Positions 13,214-27,500 of a stretch of 60,694 nt of DNA are shown here, in pieces. This stretch comes from Plasmopara viticola (lineage: Eukaryota > Oomycota > Peronosporomycetes > Peronosporales > Peronosporaceae). The notes under the pieces are model-generated. The model saw only the letters and a list, made by a program, of their open reading frames with translations, was not told where the DNA came from and did not search any database. The position numbers and the translations under genes are program-made. Position 1 is the first letter of the stretch. Every line of letters starts with the position of its first letter. The stretch lies in assembly GCA_001695595.3 (NCBI GenBank), contig MBPM02000215.1, positions 1 to 60,694 on the forward strand, read 5' to 3'.

Positions 13214-14810
13214 GGCATGCACAGATGCAATGGAGCCTTAACGAAGTGTATAAACATTCTGTTGGAGCGCTGAGACCTTGTGCGGCCACAGATACGTCCA
13301 TTCTATCGCTCTAGGCATGCATACATGCAATGGAGCCCCAACGAAGTGTATAATCATTCTGCTGGAGCGCTGAGACGTTGTGCGGCCACAGATACTTTTT
13401 TTCTATCGCTCTAGGCTTGCACAGATGCAATGGAGCCCCAACGAAGTGTATAAACATTCTGTTGGAGCGCTGAGACCTTATGCGGCCACAGATACGTCCT
13501 TTCTATCGCTATTGACATGCATACATGCAATAGAGACGGAACAAAGTGTATAATCATTCTGCTGGAGAATAAAGACGTTGTACGGCCACAGATACGTCTT
13601 TTTTATCGCTCTAGACATGCACAGATGCAATGGAGCCCCAACGAAGTGTATAATAATTCCGTTGGAGCGCTGAGACGTTGTGCGGCCACAGATACGTCCT
13701 TTTTATCGCTCTAGGGATGCACAGATGCAATGGAGCCCCAACAAAGTGTATAATCATTCTGTTGGAGCGCTGAGACCTAGTGCGGCCACAGATACGTCCA
13801 TTCTATAGCTTTAGGCATGCACAGATGCAATGGAGCCCCAACGAAGTGTATAAACATTTTGTTGGAGCACTGAGACGTTGTGCGGCCACAGATACGTCCT
13901 TTTTATCGCTCTAGACATGCACAGATACAATACAGCCCCAACGAAGTGTTTAATCATTCTGCTGAAGCGCTGAGACGTTGTGCGGCCACTGATACGTCCT
14001 TTCGATCGCTCTAGGCATGCTCAGATGCAATAGAGCCCGTACGAAGTGTATAATCATTCTGCTGGAGAATAAAGACGTTGTACGGCCACAGATACGTCCT
14101 TTCTATCGCTCTAGGCATGCATACATGCAATGGAGCCTCAACGAAGTGTATAATCATTCTGCTGGAGCGCTGAGACGTTGTGCGGCCACAGATACGTTTT
14201 TTCTATCGCTCTAGGCATGCTCAGATGCAATAGAGCCCCAACGAAGTGTATAATCATTCTGCTGGAGCGCTGAGACGTTGTGCGGCCACAGATACGTCCT
14301 TTCTATCGCTCTAGACATGCATACATGCAATAGAGACGGAACAAAGTGTATAATCATTCTGCTGGAGAATAAAGACGTTGAACGGCCACAGATACGTCCT
14401 TTTTATCGCTCTAGACATGCCAGATGCAATGGAGCCCCAACGAAGTGTAAAATAATTCTGTTGGAGCGCAAAGACGTTGTGCGGCCACAGATACGTCCTT
14501 TCTATCGCTCTAGGCATGCGCAGATGCAATGGAGCCTTAACGAAGTGTATAAACATTCTGTTGGAGCGCTGAGACCTTGTGCGGCCACAGATACGTCCAT
14601 TCTATCGCTTTAGGCATGCACAGATGCAATGGAGCCCCAACGAAGTGTATAAACATTTTGTTGGAGCACTGAGACGTTGTGCGGCCACAGATACGTCCTT
14701 TTTATCGCTCTAGACATGCACAGATGCAATACAGCCCCAACGAAGTGTATAATCATGCTGAGCGCTAAGACGTTGTACGGCCACAGATACGTCCTTTTAA
14801 ACCCTCTAGG

Positions 14811-15815
14811 CATGCTCAGATGCAATAGAGCCCGTACGAAGTGTATAATCATTCTGCTGGAGAATAAAGACGTTGTACGGCCACAGATACGTCCTTTTTA
14901 TCGCTCTAGACATGCACAGATGCAATGGATCCCCAACAAAGTGTATAATCATTCTGTTGGAGCGCAAAGACGTTGTGCGGCCACAGATACGTCCTTTCTA
15001 TCGCTCTAGGCATGCACAGATGCAATAGAGCCCGTACGAAGTGTATAATCTTTCTGCTGGAGCGCTGAGACGTTGTGCGGCCACAGATACGTCCTTTCTA
15101 TCGCTCTAGGCATGCACAGATGCAATGGAGCCTTAACGAAGTGTATAAACATTCTTTTGGAGCGCTGAGACCTTGTGCGGCCACAGATACGTCCATTCTA
15201 TCGCTCTAGGCATGCACAGATGCAATAGAGGCAGAACAAAGTGTATAATCATTCTGCTGGAGAATAAAGACGTTGTACGGCCACAGATACGTCCTTTTTA
15301 TCGCTCTAGACATGCACAGATACAATGGATCCCAACAAAGTGTATAATCATTCTGTTGGAGCGCAAAGACGTTGTGCGGCCACAGATACGTCCTTTCTAT
15401 CGCTCTAGGCATGCACAGATGCAATAGAGCCCGTACGAAGTGTATAATCTTTCTGCTGGAGCGCTGAGACGTTGTGCGGCCACAGATACGTCCTTTCGAT
15501 CGCTCTAGGCATGCACAGATGCAATAGAGCCTTAACGAAGTGTATAAACATTCTGTTGGAGCGCTGAGACGTTGTGCGGCCACAGATACGTCCTTTCTAT
15601 CGCTATAGACATGCATACATGCAATAGAGACGGAACAAAGTGTATAATCATTCTGCTGGAGAATAAAGACGTTGTACGGCCACAGATACGTCCTTTTTAT
15701 CGCTCTAGGCATGCACAGATGCAATAGAGCCCCAACGATGTGTATAATCATTCTGTTGGAGCGCTAAGACGTTGTGCGGCACAGATACGTCCTTTCGATC
15801 GCTCTAGGCAAGCGC
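14811..15815. repeat. 1.3-kb tandem duplication, copy 1
   Basis: A ten-monomer block begins at CATGCTCAGATGC and ends with the rare pair GTGCGGCACAGATACG (one C missing) and AGGCAAGCGCAG. The copy at 16,108-17,110 has the same private variants at an offset of 1,297 falling to 1,295 bp. The same end signature occurs again near 18,669-18,710, and a partial version near 24,902. Confidence 0.85.
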
Positions 15816-16107
15816 AGATGCAATGGAGCCTTAACGAAGTGTATAAACATTCTGTTGGAGCGCTGAGACCTTGTGCGGCCACAGATACGTCCATTCTATA
15901 GCTTTAGGCATGCACAGATGCAATGGAGCCCCAACGAAGTGTATAAACATTTGTTGGAGCACTGAGACGTTGTGCGGCCACAGATACGTCCTTTTTATCG
16001 CTCTAGACATGCACAGATGCAATACAGCCCCAACGAAGTGTTTAATCATTCTGCTGAAGCGCTAAGACGTTGTGCGGCCACTGATACGTCCTTTCGATCG
16101 CTCTAGG

Positions 16108-17110
16108 CATGCTCAGATGCAATAGAGCCCGTACGAAGTGTATAATCATTCTGCTGGAGAATAAAGACGTTGTACGGCCACAGATACGTCCTTTTTATCG
16201 CTCTAGACATGCACAGATGCAATGGATCCCCAACAAAGTGTATAATCATTCTGTTGGAGCGCAAAGACGTTGTGCGGCCACAGATACGTCCTTTCTATCG
16301 CTCTAGGCATGCACAGATGCAATAGAGCCCGTACGAAGTGTATAATCTTTCTGCTGGAGCGCTGAGACGTTGTGCGGCCACAGATACGTCCTTTCTATCG
16401 CTCTAGGCATGCACAGATGCAATGGAGCCTTAACGAAGTGTATAAACATTCTTTTGGAGCGCTGAGACCTTGTGCGGCCACAGATACGTCCATTCTATCG
16501 CTCTAGGCATGCACAGATGCAATAGAGGCAGACAAAGTGTATAATCATTCTGCTGGAGAATAAGACGTTGTACGGCCACAGATACGTCCTTTTATCGCTC
16601 TAGACATGCACAGATACAATGGATCCCCAACAAGTGTATAATCATTCTGTTGGAGCGCAAAAGACGTTGTGCGGCCACAGATACGTCCTTTCTATCGCTC
16701 TAGGCATGCACAGATGCAATAGAGCCCGTACGAAGTGTATAATCTTTCTGCTGGAGCGCTGAGACGTTGTGCGGCCACAGATACGTCCTTTCGATCGCTC
16801 TAGGCATGCACAGATGCAATAGAGCCTTAACGAAGTGTATAAACATTCTGTTGGAGCGCTGAGACGTTGTGCGGCCACAGATACGTCCTTTCTATCGCTA
16901 TAGACATGCATACATGCAATAGAGACGGACAAAAGTGTATAATCATTCTGCTGGAGAATAAAGACGTTGTACGGCCACAGATACGTCCTTTTTATCGCTC
17001 TAGGCATGCACAGATGCAATAGAGCCCCAACGATGTGTATAATCATTCTGTTGGAGCGCTAAGACGTTGTGCGGCACAGATACGTCCTTTCGATCGCTCT
17101 AGGCAAGCGC
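16108..17110. repeat. 1.3-kb tandem duplication, copy 2
   Basis: This is the partner of 14,811-15,815. Between about 16,530 and 16,670 it has small length changes in short runs relative to copy 1, both losses (AAA to AA, TTTTT to TTTT, AA to A) and gains (AAA to AAAA, CCC to CCCC). That pattern is typical of run-length uncertainty. Confidence 0.85.
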
Positions 17111-17370
17111 AGATGCAATGGAGCCTTAACGAAGTGTATAAACATTCTGCTGGAGCGCTGAGACGTTGTGCGGCCACAGATACGTCCATTCTATCGCTCT
17201 AGGCATGCACAGATGCAATGGAGCCCTAACGAAGTATATAATCATTCTGTTGGAGCGCTGAGACGTTGTGCGGCCACAGATACGTCCATTCTATCGCTCT
17301 AGGCATGCATACATGCAATAGAGACAGAACAAAGTGTATTATCATTCTGCTGAAGAATTAAGACGTTGCA

Positions 17371-17440
17371 CGGCCACAGATACGTTCTTTCCTTCGCTCT
17401 AGACATGGACAGATGCGATAGAGCCCCAACGAAGTATATA
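17371..17440. repeat. Zone-1-type monomer segment inside zone 2
   Basis: TACGTTCTTTCCTTCGCTC followed by GACATGGACAGATGCGATAG is a zone-1 combination surrounded by zone-2 monomers. It lies directly after the unusual TTAAGACGTTGCACGGCC and recurs about 1,595 bp later. Confidence 0.75.
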
Positions 17441-18966
17441 ATCATTCTGTTGGAGCGCTGAGACGTTGTGCGGCCACAGATACGTCCTTTTTATCGCTCT
17501 AGACATGCACAGATGCAATGGATCCCCAACAAAGTGTATAATCATTCTGTTGGAGCGCAAAGACGTTGTGCGGCCACAGATACGTCCTTTCTATCGCTCT
17601 AGGCATGCACAGATGCAATAGAGCCCGTACGAAGTGTATAATCTTTCTGCTGGAGCGCTGAGACGTTGTGCGGCCACAGATACGTCCTTTCGATCGCTCT
17701 AGGCATGCACAGATGCAATAGAGCCTTAACGAAGTGTATAAACATTCTGTTGGAGCGCTGAGACGTTGTGCGGCCACAGATACGTCCTTTCTATCGCTAT
17801 AGACATGCATACATGCAATAGAGACGGAACAAGTGTATAATCATTCTGCTGGAGAATAAAGACGTTGTACGGCCACAGATACGTCTTTTTTATCGCTCTA
17901 GACATGCACAGATGCAATGGAGCCCCAACGAAGTGTATAAACATTTTGTTGGAGCACTGAGACGTTGTGCGGCCACAGATACGTCCTTTTTATCGCTCTA
18001 GACATGCACAGATGCAATACAGCCCCAACGAAGTGTTAATCATTCTGCTGAAGCGCTAAGACGTTGTGCGGCCACTGATACGTCCTTTCGATCGCTCTAG
18101 GCATGCTCAGATGCAATACAGCCCGTACGAAGTGTATAATCATTCTGCTGGAGAATAAAGACGTTGTACGGCCACAGATACGTCCTTTTTATCGCTCTAG
18201 ACATGCACAGATGCAATGGATCCCCAACAAAGTGTATAATCATTCTGTTGGAGCGCAAAGACGTTGTGCGGCCACAGATACGTCCTTTCTATCGCTCTAG
18301 GCATGCACAGATGCAATAGAGCCCGTACGAAGTGTATAATCTTTCTGCTGGAGCGCTGAGACGTTGTGCGGCCACAGATACGTCCTTTCGATCGCTCTAG
18401 GCATGCACAGATGCAGTAGAGCCTTAACGAAGTGTATAAACATTCTGTTGGAGCGCTGAGACGTTGTGCGGCCACAGATACGTCCTTTCTATCGCTATAG
18501 ACATGCATACATGCAATAGAGACGGAACAAAGTGTATAATCATTCTGCTGGAGAATAAAGACGTTGTACGGCCACAGATACGTCCTTTTATCGCTCTAGG
18601 CATGCACAGATGCAATAGAGCCCAACGATGTGTATAATCATTCTGTTGGAGCGCTAAGACGTTGTGCGGCACAGATACGTCCTTTCGATCGCTCTAGGCA
18701 AGCGCAGATGCAATGGAGCCTTAACGAAGTGTATAAACATTCTGCTGGAGCGCTGAGACGTTGTGCGGCCACAGATACGTCCTTTCGATCGCTCTAGGCA
18801 TGCACAGATGCAATGGAGCCCTAACGAAGTATATAATCATTCTGTTGGAGCGCTGAGACGTTGTGCGGCCACAGATACGTCCATTCTATCGCTCTAGGCA
18901 TGCATACATGCAATAGAGACAGAACAAAGTGTATTATCATTCTGCTGAAGAATTAAGACGTTGCAC

Positions 18967-19062
18967 GGCCACAGATACGTTCTTTCCTTCGCTCTAGACA
19001 TGGACAGATGCGATAGAGCCCCAACGAAGTAAATAAGCATTCTGTTGGAGCGCTGAGACGTT
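18967..19062. repeat. Full zone-1 monomer inside zone 2
   Basis: The run TACGTTCTTTCCTTCGCTC, GACATGGACAGATGCGATAG, CCCCAACGAAGTAAATAAGC, GGAGCGCTGAGACG matches the zone-1 monomer at about 4,510-4,605 nearly base for base, although it lies about 14.5 kb away among GTGCGG monomers. Confidence 0.8.
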
Positions 19063-19759
19063 GTGCGGCCACAGATACGTCCTTTTTATCGCTCTAGACA
19101 TGCACAGATGCAATGGAGCCCCAACAAAGTGTATAATCATTCTGTTGGAGTGCAAAGACGTTGTGCGGCCACAGATACGTCCTTTTTATCGCTCTAGACA
19201 TGCACAGATACAATACAGCCCCAACGAAGTGTTTAATCATTCTGCTGAAGCGCTAAGACGTTGTGCGGCCACAGATACGTCCTTTCTATCGCTCTAGGCA
19301 TGCACAGATGCAATAGAGCCCGTACGAAGTGTATAATCTTTCTGCTGGAGCGCTGAGACGTTGTGCGGCCACAGATACGTCCTTTCGATCGCTCTAGGCA
19401 TGCACAGATGCAATAGAGCCTTAACGAAGTGTATAAACATTCTGTTGGAGCGCTGAGACGTTGTGCGGCCACAGATACGTCCTTTCTATCGCTATAGACA
19501 TGCATACATGCAATAGAGACGGAACAAAGTGTATAATCATTCTGCTGGAGAATAAAGACGTTGAACGGCCACAGATACGTCCTTTTTATCGCTCTAGACA
19601 AGCCAGATGCAATGGAGCCCCAACGAAGTGTAAAATAATTCTGTTGGAGCGCAAAGACGTTGTGCGGCCACAGATACGTCCTTTCTATCGCTCTAGGCAT
19701 GCGCAGATGCAATGGAGCCTTAACGAAGTGTATAAACATTCTGTTGGAGCGCTGAGACC

Positions 19760-22300
19760 TTGTGCGGCCACAGATACGTCCATTCTATCGCTCTAGACAT
19801 GCACAGATGCAATAGAGCCACAAAGAAGTGTATAATCATTCTGTTGGAGCGCGGAGACGTTGTTCGGCCACAGATACGTCCATTCTATCGCTCTAGGCAT
19901 GCACAGATGCAATGGAGCCCTAACGAAGTATATAATCATTCTGTTGGAGCGCTGAGACGTTGTGCGGCCACAGATACGTCCATTCTATCGCTCTAGGCAT
20001 GCACAGATGCAATGGAGCCTTAACGAAGTGTATAAACATTCTGTTGGAGCGCTGAGACCTTGTGCGGCCACAGATACGTCCATTCTATTGCTCTAGGCAT
20101 GCACAGATGCAATAGAGCCCCAACGAAGTGTATAATCATTCTGTTGGAGCGCTGAGACGTTGTGCGGCCACAGATACGTCTTTTTATCGCTCTAGGCATG
20201 CACAGATGCAATAGAGCCCCAACGAAGTGTTTAATCATTCTGCTGGAGCGCTGAGACGTTTTGCGGCCACAGATAATTCTTTTCTATCGCTCTAGGCATG
20301 CACAGATGCAATGGAGCCTTAACGAAGTGTATAAACATTCTGTTGGAGCGCTGAGACTTGTGCGGCCACAGATACGTCCTTTCTATCGCTATAGACATGC
20401 ATACATGCAATAGAGACGGAACAAAGTGTATAATCATTCTGCTGGAGAATAAAGACGTTGTACGGCCACAGATACGTCTTTTTATCGCTCTAGACATGCA
20501 CAGATGCAATAGAGCCCCAACGAAGTGTATAATCATTCTGTTGGAGCGCGGAGACGTTGTTCGGCCACAGATACGTCCATTCTATCGCTCTAGGCATGCA
20601 CAGATGCAATGGAGCCTTAACGAAGTATATAATCATTCTGTTGGAGCGCTGAGACGTTGTGCGGCACAGATACGTCCATTCTATCGCTCTAGCATGCACA
20701 GATGCAATGAAGCCCTAACGAAGTGTATAAACATTTTGTTGGAGCGCTGAGACGTTGTGCGACCACAGATACGTCCTTTTATCGCTCTAGGCATGCACAG
20801 ATGCAATGGAGCCTTAACGAAGTGTATAAGCATTCTGTTGGAGCGCTGAGACCTTGTGCGGCCACAGATACGTCCTTTCTATCGCTCTAGACATGCATAC
20901 ATGCAATAGAGACAGAACAAAGTGTATAATCATTTAGCTGGAGAATAAAGACGTTGTACGGCCACAGATACGTCCTTTTTATCGCTCTAGACATGCACAG
21001 ATGCAATAGAGCCCCAACGAAGTGTATAATTATTCTGTTGGAGCGCTGAGACGTTGTGCGGCCACAGATACGTCCATTCTATCGCTCTAGGCATGCACAG
21101 ATGAAATGGAGCCCCAACGAAGTGTATAATCATTCTGTTGGAGCGCTGAGACCTTGTGCGGCCACAGATACGTCCATTCTATCGCTCTAGGCATGCACAG
21201 ATGCAATGGAGCCTTAACGAAGTGTATAAACATTCTGTTGGAGCGCTGAGACCTTGTGCGGCCACAGATACGTCCTTTCTATCGCTCCAGACATGCATAC
21301 ATGCAATGGAGCCCCAACGAAGTGTAGAATCATTGTGCTGGAGCATAAGACGTTGTTCGGCCACAGATACGTCCTTTCTATCGCTCTAGGCTTGCACAGA
21401 TGCAATGGAGCCCCAACGAAGTGTATAATATTTCTGTTGAACCGCTGAGACGTTGTGCGGCCACAGATACGTCCTTTCTATCGCTCTAGGCATGCATACA
21501 TGCAATGGAGCCCCAACGAAGTGTATAATCATTCTGCTGGAGCGCTGAGACGTTGTGCGGCCACAGATACGTTTTTTCTATCGCTCTAGGCTTGCACAGA
21601 TGCAATGGAGCCCCAACGAAGTGTATAAACATTCTGTTGGAGCGCTGAGACCTTATGCGGCCACAGATACGTCCTTTTTATCGCTATAGACATGCATACA
21701 TGCAATAGAGACGGAACAAAGTGTATAATCATTCTGCTGGAGAATAAAGACGTTGTACGGCCACAGATACGTCTTTTTTATCGCTCTAGACATGCACAGA
21801 TGCAATAGAGCCCCAACGAAGTGTATAATCATTCTGTTGGAGCGCTGAGACGTTGTGCAGCCACAGATACGTCTTTTTTATCGCTCTAGGGATGCACAGA
21901 TGCAATGGAGCCCCAACAAAGTGTATAATCATTCTGTTGGAGCGCTGAGACCTAGTGCGGCCACAGATACGTCCATTCTATAGCTTTAGCATGCACAGAT
22001 GCAATGGAGCCCCAACGAAGTTTATAAACATTTTGTTGGAGCACTGAGACGTTGTGCGGCACAGATACGTCCTTTTTATCGCTCTAAGACATGCACAGAT
22101 GCAATACAGCCCAACGAAGTGTTTAATCATTCTGCTGAAGCGCTAAGACGTTGTGCGGCCACTGATACGTCCTTTCGATCGCTCTAGGCATGCTCAGATG
22201 CAATGGAGCCCCAACGAAGTGTATAATCATTCTGCTGGAGAATAAAGACGTTGTACGGCCACAGATACGTCCTTTCTATTGCTCTAGGCATGCACAGATG
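19760..22300. repeat. Multi-kb duplicated block, copy 1 (zone 2)
   Basis: Monomer order here is repeated at about 22,470-24,540. The offset is 2,710 bp at the left edge, 2,315 bp around 20,930-21,290 and 2,214 bp around 22,160. The right-hand copy has therefore lost about four monomers and then one more. Private markers are CATTTAGCTGG (20,931 and 23,246), TCGCTCCAGACATG (21,283 and 23,598) and GGCCACTGATACG (22,157 and 24,371). Confidence 0.8.
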
Positions 22301-22309
22301 CAATAGAGC

Positions 22310-22378
22310 CCGTACGACATTCTGCTGGCGCGGAGACGCTAGTGTCATACAGATCATTCCGCGAAGACGTTGTGCGGC
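22310..22378. repeat. Scrambled monomer
   Basis: After GAGCCCGTACGA the expected AGTGTATAAT is missing. CATTCTGCTGGCGCGGAGACG follows, then about 31 bp (CTAGTGTCATACAGATCATT and CCGCGAAGACG) that partly resembles a second, altered monomer fragment. The duplicate copy of this block has an intact monomer at about 24,520-24,570, so the rearrangement arose in this copy only, or is an assembly fault. Confidence 0.8.
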
Positions 22379-22469
22379 CACAGATACGTCCTTTCGATCG
22401 CTCTAGGCATGCACAGATGCAATGGAGCCTTAACGAAGTGTATAAACATTCTGTTGGAGCGCTGAGACC

Positions 22470-24540
22470 TTGTGCGGCCACAGATACGTCCATTCTATCG
22501 CTCTAGGCATGCACAGATGCAATAGAGCCCCAACGAAGTGTATAATCATTCTGTTGGAGCGCGGAGACGTTGTTCGGCCACAGATACGTCCATTCTATCG
22601 CTCTAGGCATGCACAGATGCAATGGAGCCCTAACGAAGTATATAATCATTCTGTTGGAGCGCTGAGACGTTGTGCGGCCACAGATACGTCCATTCTATCG
22701 CTCTAGGCATGCACAGATGCAATGGAGCCTTAACGAAGTGTATAAACATTCTGTTGGAGCGCTGAGACCTTGTGCGGCCACAGATACGTCCATTCTATCG
22801 CTCTAGGCATGCACAGATGCAATAGAGCCCCAACGAAGTGTATAATCATTCTGTTGGAGCGCTGAGACGTTGTGCGGCCACAGATACGTCCTTTTTATCG
22901 CTCTAGGCATGCACAGATGCAATAGAGCCCTAACGAAGTATATAATCATTCTGTTGGAGCGCTGAGACGTTGTGCGGCCACAGATACGTCCATTCTATCG
23001 CTCTAGGCATGCACAGATGCAATGGAGCCCTAACGAAGCGTATAAACATTTTGTTGGAGCGCTGAGACGTTGTGCGGCCACAGATACGTCCTTTTTATCG
23101 CTCTAGGCATGCACAGATGCAATGGAGCCTTAACGAAGTGTATAAGCATTCTGTTGGAGCGCTGAGACCTTGTGCGGCCACAGATACGTCCTTTCTATCG
23201 CTCTAGACATGCATACATGCAATAGAGACAAACAAAGTGTATAATCATTTAGCTGGAGAATAAAGACGTTGTACGGCCACAGATACGTCCTTTTTATCGC
23301 TCTAGACATGCACAGATGCAATAGAGCCCCAACGAAGTGTATAATTATTCTGTTGGAGCGCTGAGACGTTGTGCGGCCACAGATACGTCCATTCTATCGC
23401 TCTAGGCATGCACAGATGAAATGGAGCCCCAACGAAGTGTATAATCATTCTGTTGGAGCGCTGAGACCTTGTGCGGCCACAGATACGTCCATTCTATCGC
23501 TCTAGACATGCACAGATGCAATGGAGCCTTAACGAAGTGTATAAACATTCTGTTGGAGCGCTGAGACCTTGTGCGGCCACAGATACGTCCTTTCTATCGC
23601 TCCAGACATGCATACATGCAATGGAGCCCCAACGAAGTGTATAATCATTGTGCTGGAGCATTAAGACGTTGTTCGGCCACAGATACGTCCTTTCTATCGC
23701 TCTAGGCTTGCACAGATGCAATGGAGCCCCAACGAAGTGTATAATATTTCTGTTGAGCGCTGAGACGTTGTGCGGCCACAGATACGTCCTTTCTATCGCT
23801 CTAGGCATGCATACATGCAATGGAGCCCCAACGAAGTGTATAATCATTCTGCTGGAGCGCTGAGACGTTGTGCGGCCACAGATACGTTTTTTCTATCGCT
23901 CTAGGCTTGCACAGATGCAATGGAGCCCCAACGAAGTGTATAAACATTCTGTTGGAGCGCTGAGACCTTATGCGGCCACAGATACGTCCTTTCTATCGCT
24001 ATAGACATGCATACATGCAATAGAGACGGAACAAAGTGTATAATCATTCTGCTGGAGAATAAAGACGTTGTACGGCCACAGATACGTCTTTTTTATCGCT
24101 CTAGACATGCACAGATGCAATAGAGCCCCAACGAAGTGTATAATCATTCTGTTGGAGCGCTGAGACGTTGTGCGGCCACAGATACGTCTTTTTTATCGCT
24201 CTAGGGCACAGATGCAATGGAGACCCAACGAAGTGTATAAACATTTTGTTGGAGCACTGAGACGTTGTGCGGCCACAGATACGTCCTTTTTATCGCTCTA
24301 GATATGCACAGATGCAATACAGCCCCAACGAAGTGTTTAATCATTCTGCTGAAGCGCTAAGACGTTGTGCGGCCACTGATACGTCCTTTCGATCGCTCTA
24401 GGCATGCTCAGATGCAATGGAGCCCGTACGAAGTGTATAATCATTCTGCTGGAGAATAAAGACGTTGTACGGCCACAGATACGTCCTTTCTATTGCTCTA
24501 GGCATGCACAGATGCAATAGAGCCCGTACGAAGTGTATAA
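22470..24540. repeat. Multi-kb duplicated block, copy 2 (zone 2)
   Basis: This is the partner of 19,760-22,300, shorter by about five monomers. It keeps the same private markers and carries an intact monomer where copy 1 is scrambled. Confidence 0.8.
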
Positions 24541-27500
24541 TCATTCTGCTGGAGCGCGGAGACGTTGTGCGGCCACAGATACGTCCTTTCGATCGCTCTA
24601 GGCATGCACAGATGCAATAGAGCCTTAACGAAGTGTATAAACATTCTGTTGGAGCGCTGAGACGTTGTGCGGCCACAGATACGTCCTTTCTATCGCTATA
24701 GACATGCATACATGCAATAGAGACGGAACAAAGTGTATAATCATTCTGCTCGAGAATAAAGACGTTGTACGGCCACAGATACGTCCTTTTTATCGCTCTA
24801 GGCATGCACAGATGCAATAGAGCCCCAACGATGTGTACAATCATTCTGTTGGAGCGTTAAGACGTTGTGCGGCCACAGATACGTCCTTTCGATCGCTCTA
24901 GGCAAGCGCAGATGCAATGGAGCCTTAACGAAGTGTATAAACATTCTGCTGGAGCGCTGAGACGTTGTGCGGCCACAGATACGTCCTTTCGATCGCTCTA
25001 GGCATGCACAGATGCAATGGAGCCTTAACGAAGTGTATAAAATTCTGTTGGAGCGCTGAGACGTTTTGCGGCCACAGATACGTTCTTTCTATCGCTCTAG
25101 ACATGCATACATGCAATAGAGACAGAACAAACTGTATTATCATTCTGCTGAAGAATTAAGACGTTGCACGGCCACAGATACGTCCTTTTTATCGCTCTAG
25201 ACATGCACAGATGCAATAGAGCCTTAACGAAGTGTATCAACATTCTGTTGGAACGCTGAGACCTTGTGCGGCCACAGATACGTCCTTTTTATCGCTCTAG
25301 ACATGCACAGATGCAATGGAGCCCCAACGAAGTGTATAATCATTCTGTTGGAGCGCTAAGACGTTGTACAGCCACAGATACGTCTTTTCTATCGCTTTAG
25401 GCATGCTGAGATGCAATAGAGCCCCAACGAAGTGTATAATCTTTCTGCTGGAGCGCTGAGACCTTGTGCGGCCACAGATACGTCCTTTCTATCGCTCTAG
25501 GCATGCACAGATGCAATGGAGCCTTAACGAAGTGTATAAACATTCTTTTGGAGCGCTGAGACCTTGTGCGGCCACAGATACGTCCATTCTATCGCTCTAG
25601 GCATGCACAGATGCAATAGAGGCAGAACAAAGTGTATAATCATTCTGCTGGAGCATTAAGACGTTGTACGGCCACAGATACGTCCTTTTTATCGCTCTAG
25701 GCATGCACAGATACATTAGAGCCCCAACGAAGTGTATAATCATTCTGTTGGAGCGCTAAGACGTTGTGCGGCCACAGATACGTCCTTTCGATCGCTCTAG
25801 GCATGCTCAGATGCAATAGAGCCCCAACGAAGTGTATAATCATTCTGCTGGAGCGCTGAGACGTTGTGCGGCCACAGATACGTCCTTTCTATCGCTATAG
25901 ACATGCATACATGCAATAGAGACGGAACAAAGTGTATAATCATTCTGCTGGAGAATAAAGACGTTGTACGGCCACAGATACGTCCTTTTTATCGCTCTAG
26001 ACAAGCCAGATGCAATGGAGCCCCAACGAAGTGTATAATCATTCTGTTAGCGCTGAGACGTTGTGCGGCCACAGATACGTCCTTTCTATCGCTCTAGGCA
26101 TGCGCAGATGCAATGGAGCCCAACGAAGTGTATAATTTTCTGCTGGAGCGCTGAGACTTGTGCGGCCACAGATACGTCCTTCCTATCGCTCTAGGCATGC
26201 ACAGATGCAATGGAGCCTTAACGAAGTGTATAAACATTCTTTTGGAGCGCTGAGACCTTGTGCGGCCACAGATACGTCCATTCTATCGCTCTAGGCATGC
26301 ACAGATGCAATAGAGGCAGAACAAAGTGTATAATCATTCTGCTGGAGCATTAAGACGTTGTACGGCCACAGATACGTCCTTTTTATCGCTCTAGGCATGC
26401 ACAGATACATTAGAGCCCCAACGAAGTGTATAATCATTCTGTTGGAGCGCTAAGACGTTGTGCGGCCACAGATACGTCCTTTCGATCGCTCTAGGCATGC
26501 TCAGATGCAATAGAGCCCCAACGAAGTGTATAATCTTTCTGCTGGAGCGCTGAGACGTTGTGCGGCCACAGATACGTCCTTTCGATCGCTCTAGGCATGC
26601 ACAGATGCAATGGAGCCCCAACGAAGTGTATAATCATTCTGTTAGCGCTGAGACGTTGTGCGGCCACAGATACGTCCTTTCTATCGCTCTAGGCATGCGC
26701 AGATGCAATGGAGCCTTAACGAAGTGTTTAAACATTCTGTTGGAGCGCTGAGACGTTGTGCGGCCACAGATACGTTCTTTCTATCGCTCTAGACATGCAT
26801 ACATGCAATAGAGACAGAACAAAGTGTACAATCATTCTGCTGAAGAATTAAGACGTTGCACGGCCACAGATACGTCCTTTTTATCGCTCTAGACATGCAC
26901 AGATGCAATAGAGCCTTAACGAAGTGTATCAACATTCTGTTGGAACGCTGAGACCTTGTGCGGCCACAGATACGTCCTTTTCATCGCTCTAGACATGCAT
27001 AGATGCAATGGAGCCCCAACGAAGTGTATAATCATTCTGTTGGAGCGCTAAGACGTTGTACAGCCACAGATACGTCCTTTCTATCGCTTTAGGCATGCTC
27101 AGATGCAATAGAGCCCCAACGAAGTGTATAATCTTTCTGCTGGAGCGCTGAGACCTTGTGCGGCCACAGATACGTCCTTCCTATCGCTCTAGGCATGCAC
27201 AGATGCAATGGAGCCTTAACGAAGTGTATAAACATTCTTTTGGAGCGCTGAGACCTTGTGCGGCCACAGATACGTCCATTCTATCGCTCTAGGCATGCAC
27301 AGATGCAATAGAGGCAGAACAAAGTGTATTATCATTCTGCTGGAGCATTAAGACGTTGTACGGCCACAGATACGTCCTTTTTATCGCTCTAGGCATGCAC
27401 AGATACATTAGAGCCCCAACGAAGTGTATAATCATTCTGTTGGAGCGCTAAGACGTTGTGCGGCCACAGATACGTCCATTCTATCGCTCTAGGCATGCAC

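Noticed and set aside
14799..14805. AAACCCT telomere unit inside the satellite
   Set aside because: A single 7-mer caused by a small local change of TCGCTCTAGG to ACCCTCTAGG. No second unit lies beside it, so it is not an interstitial telomere.
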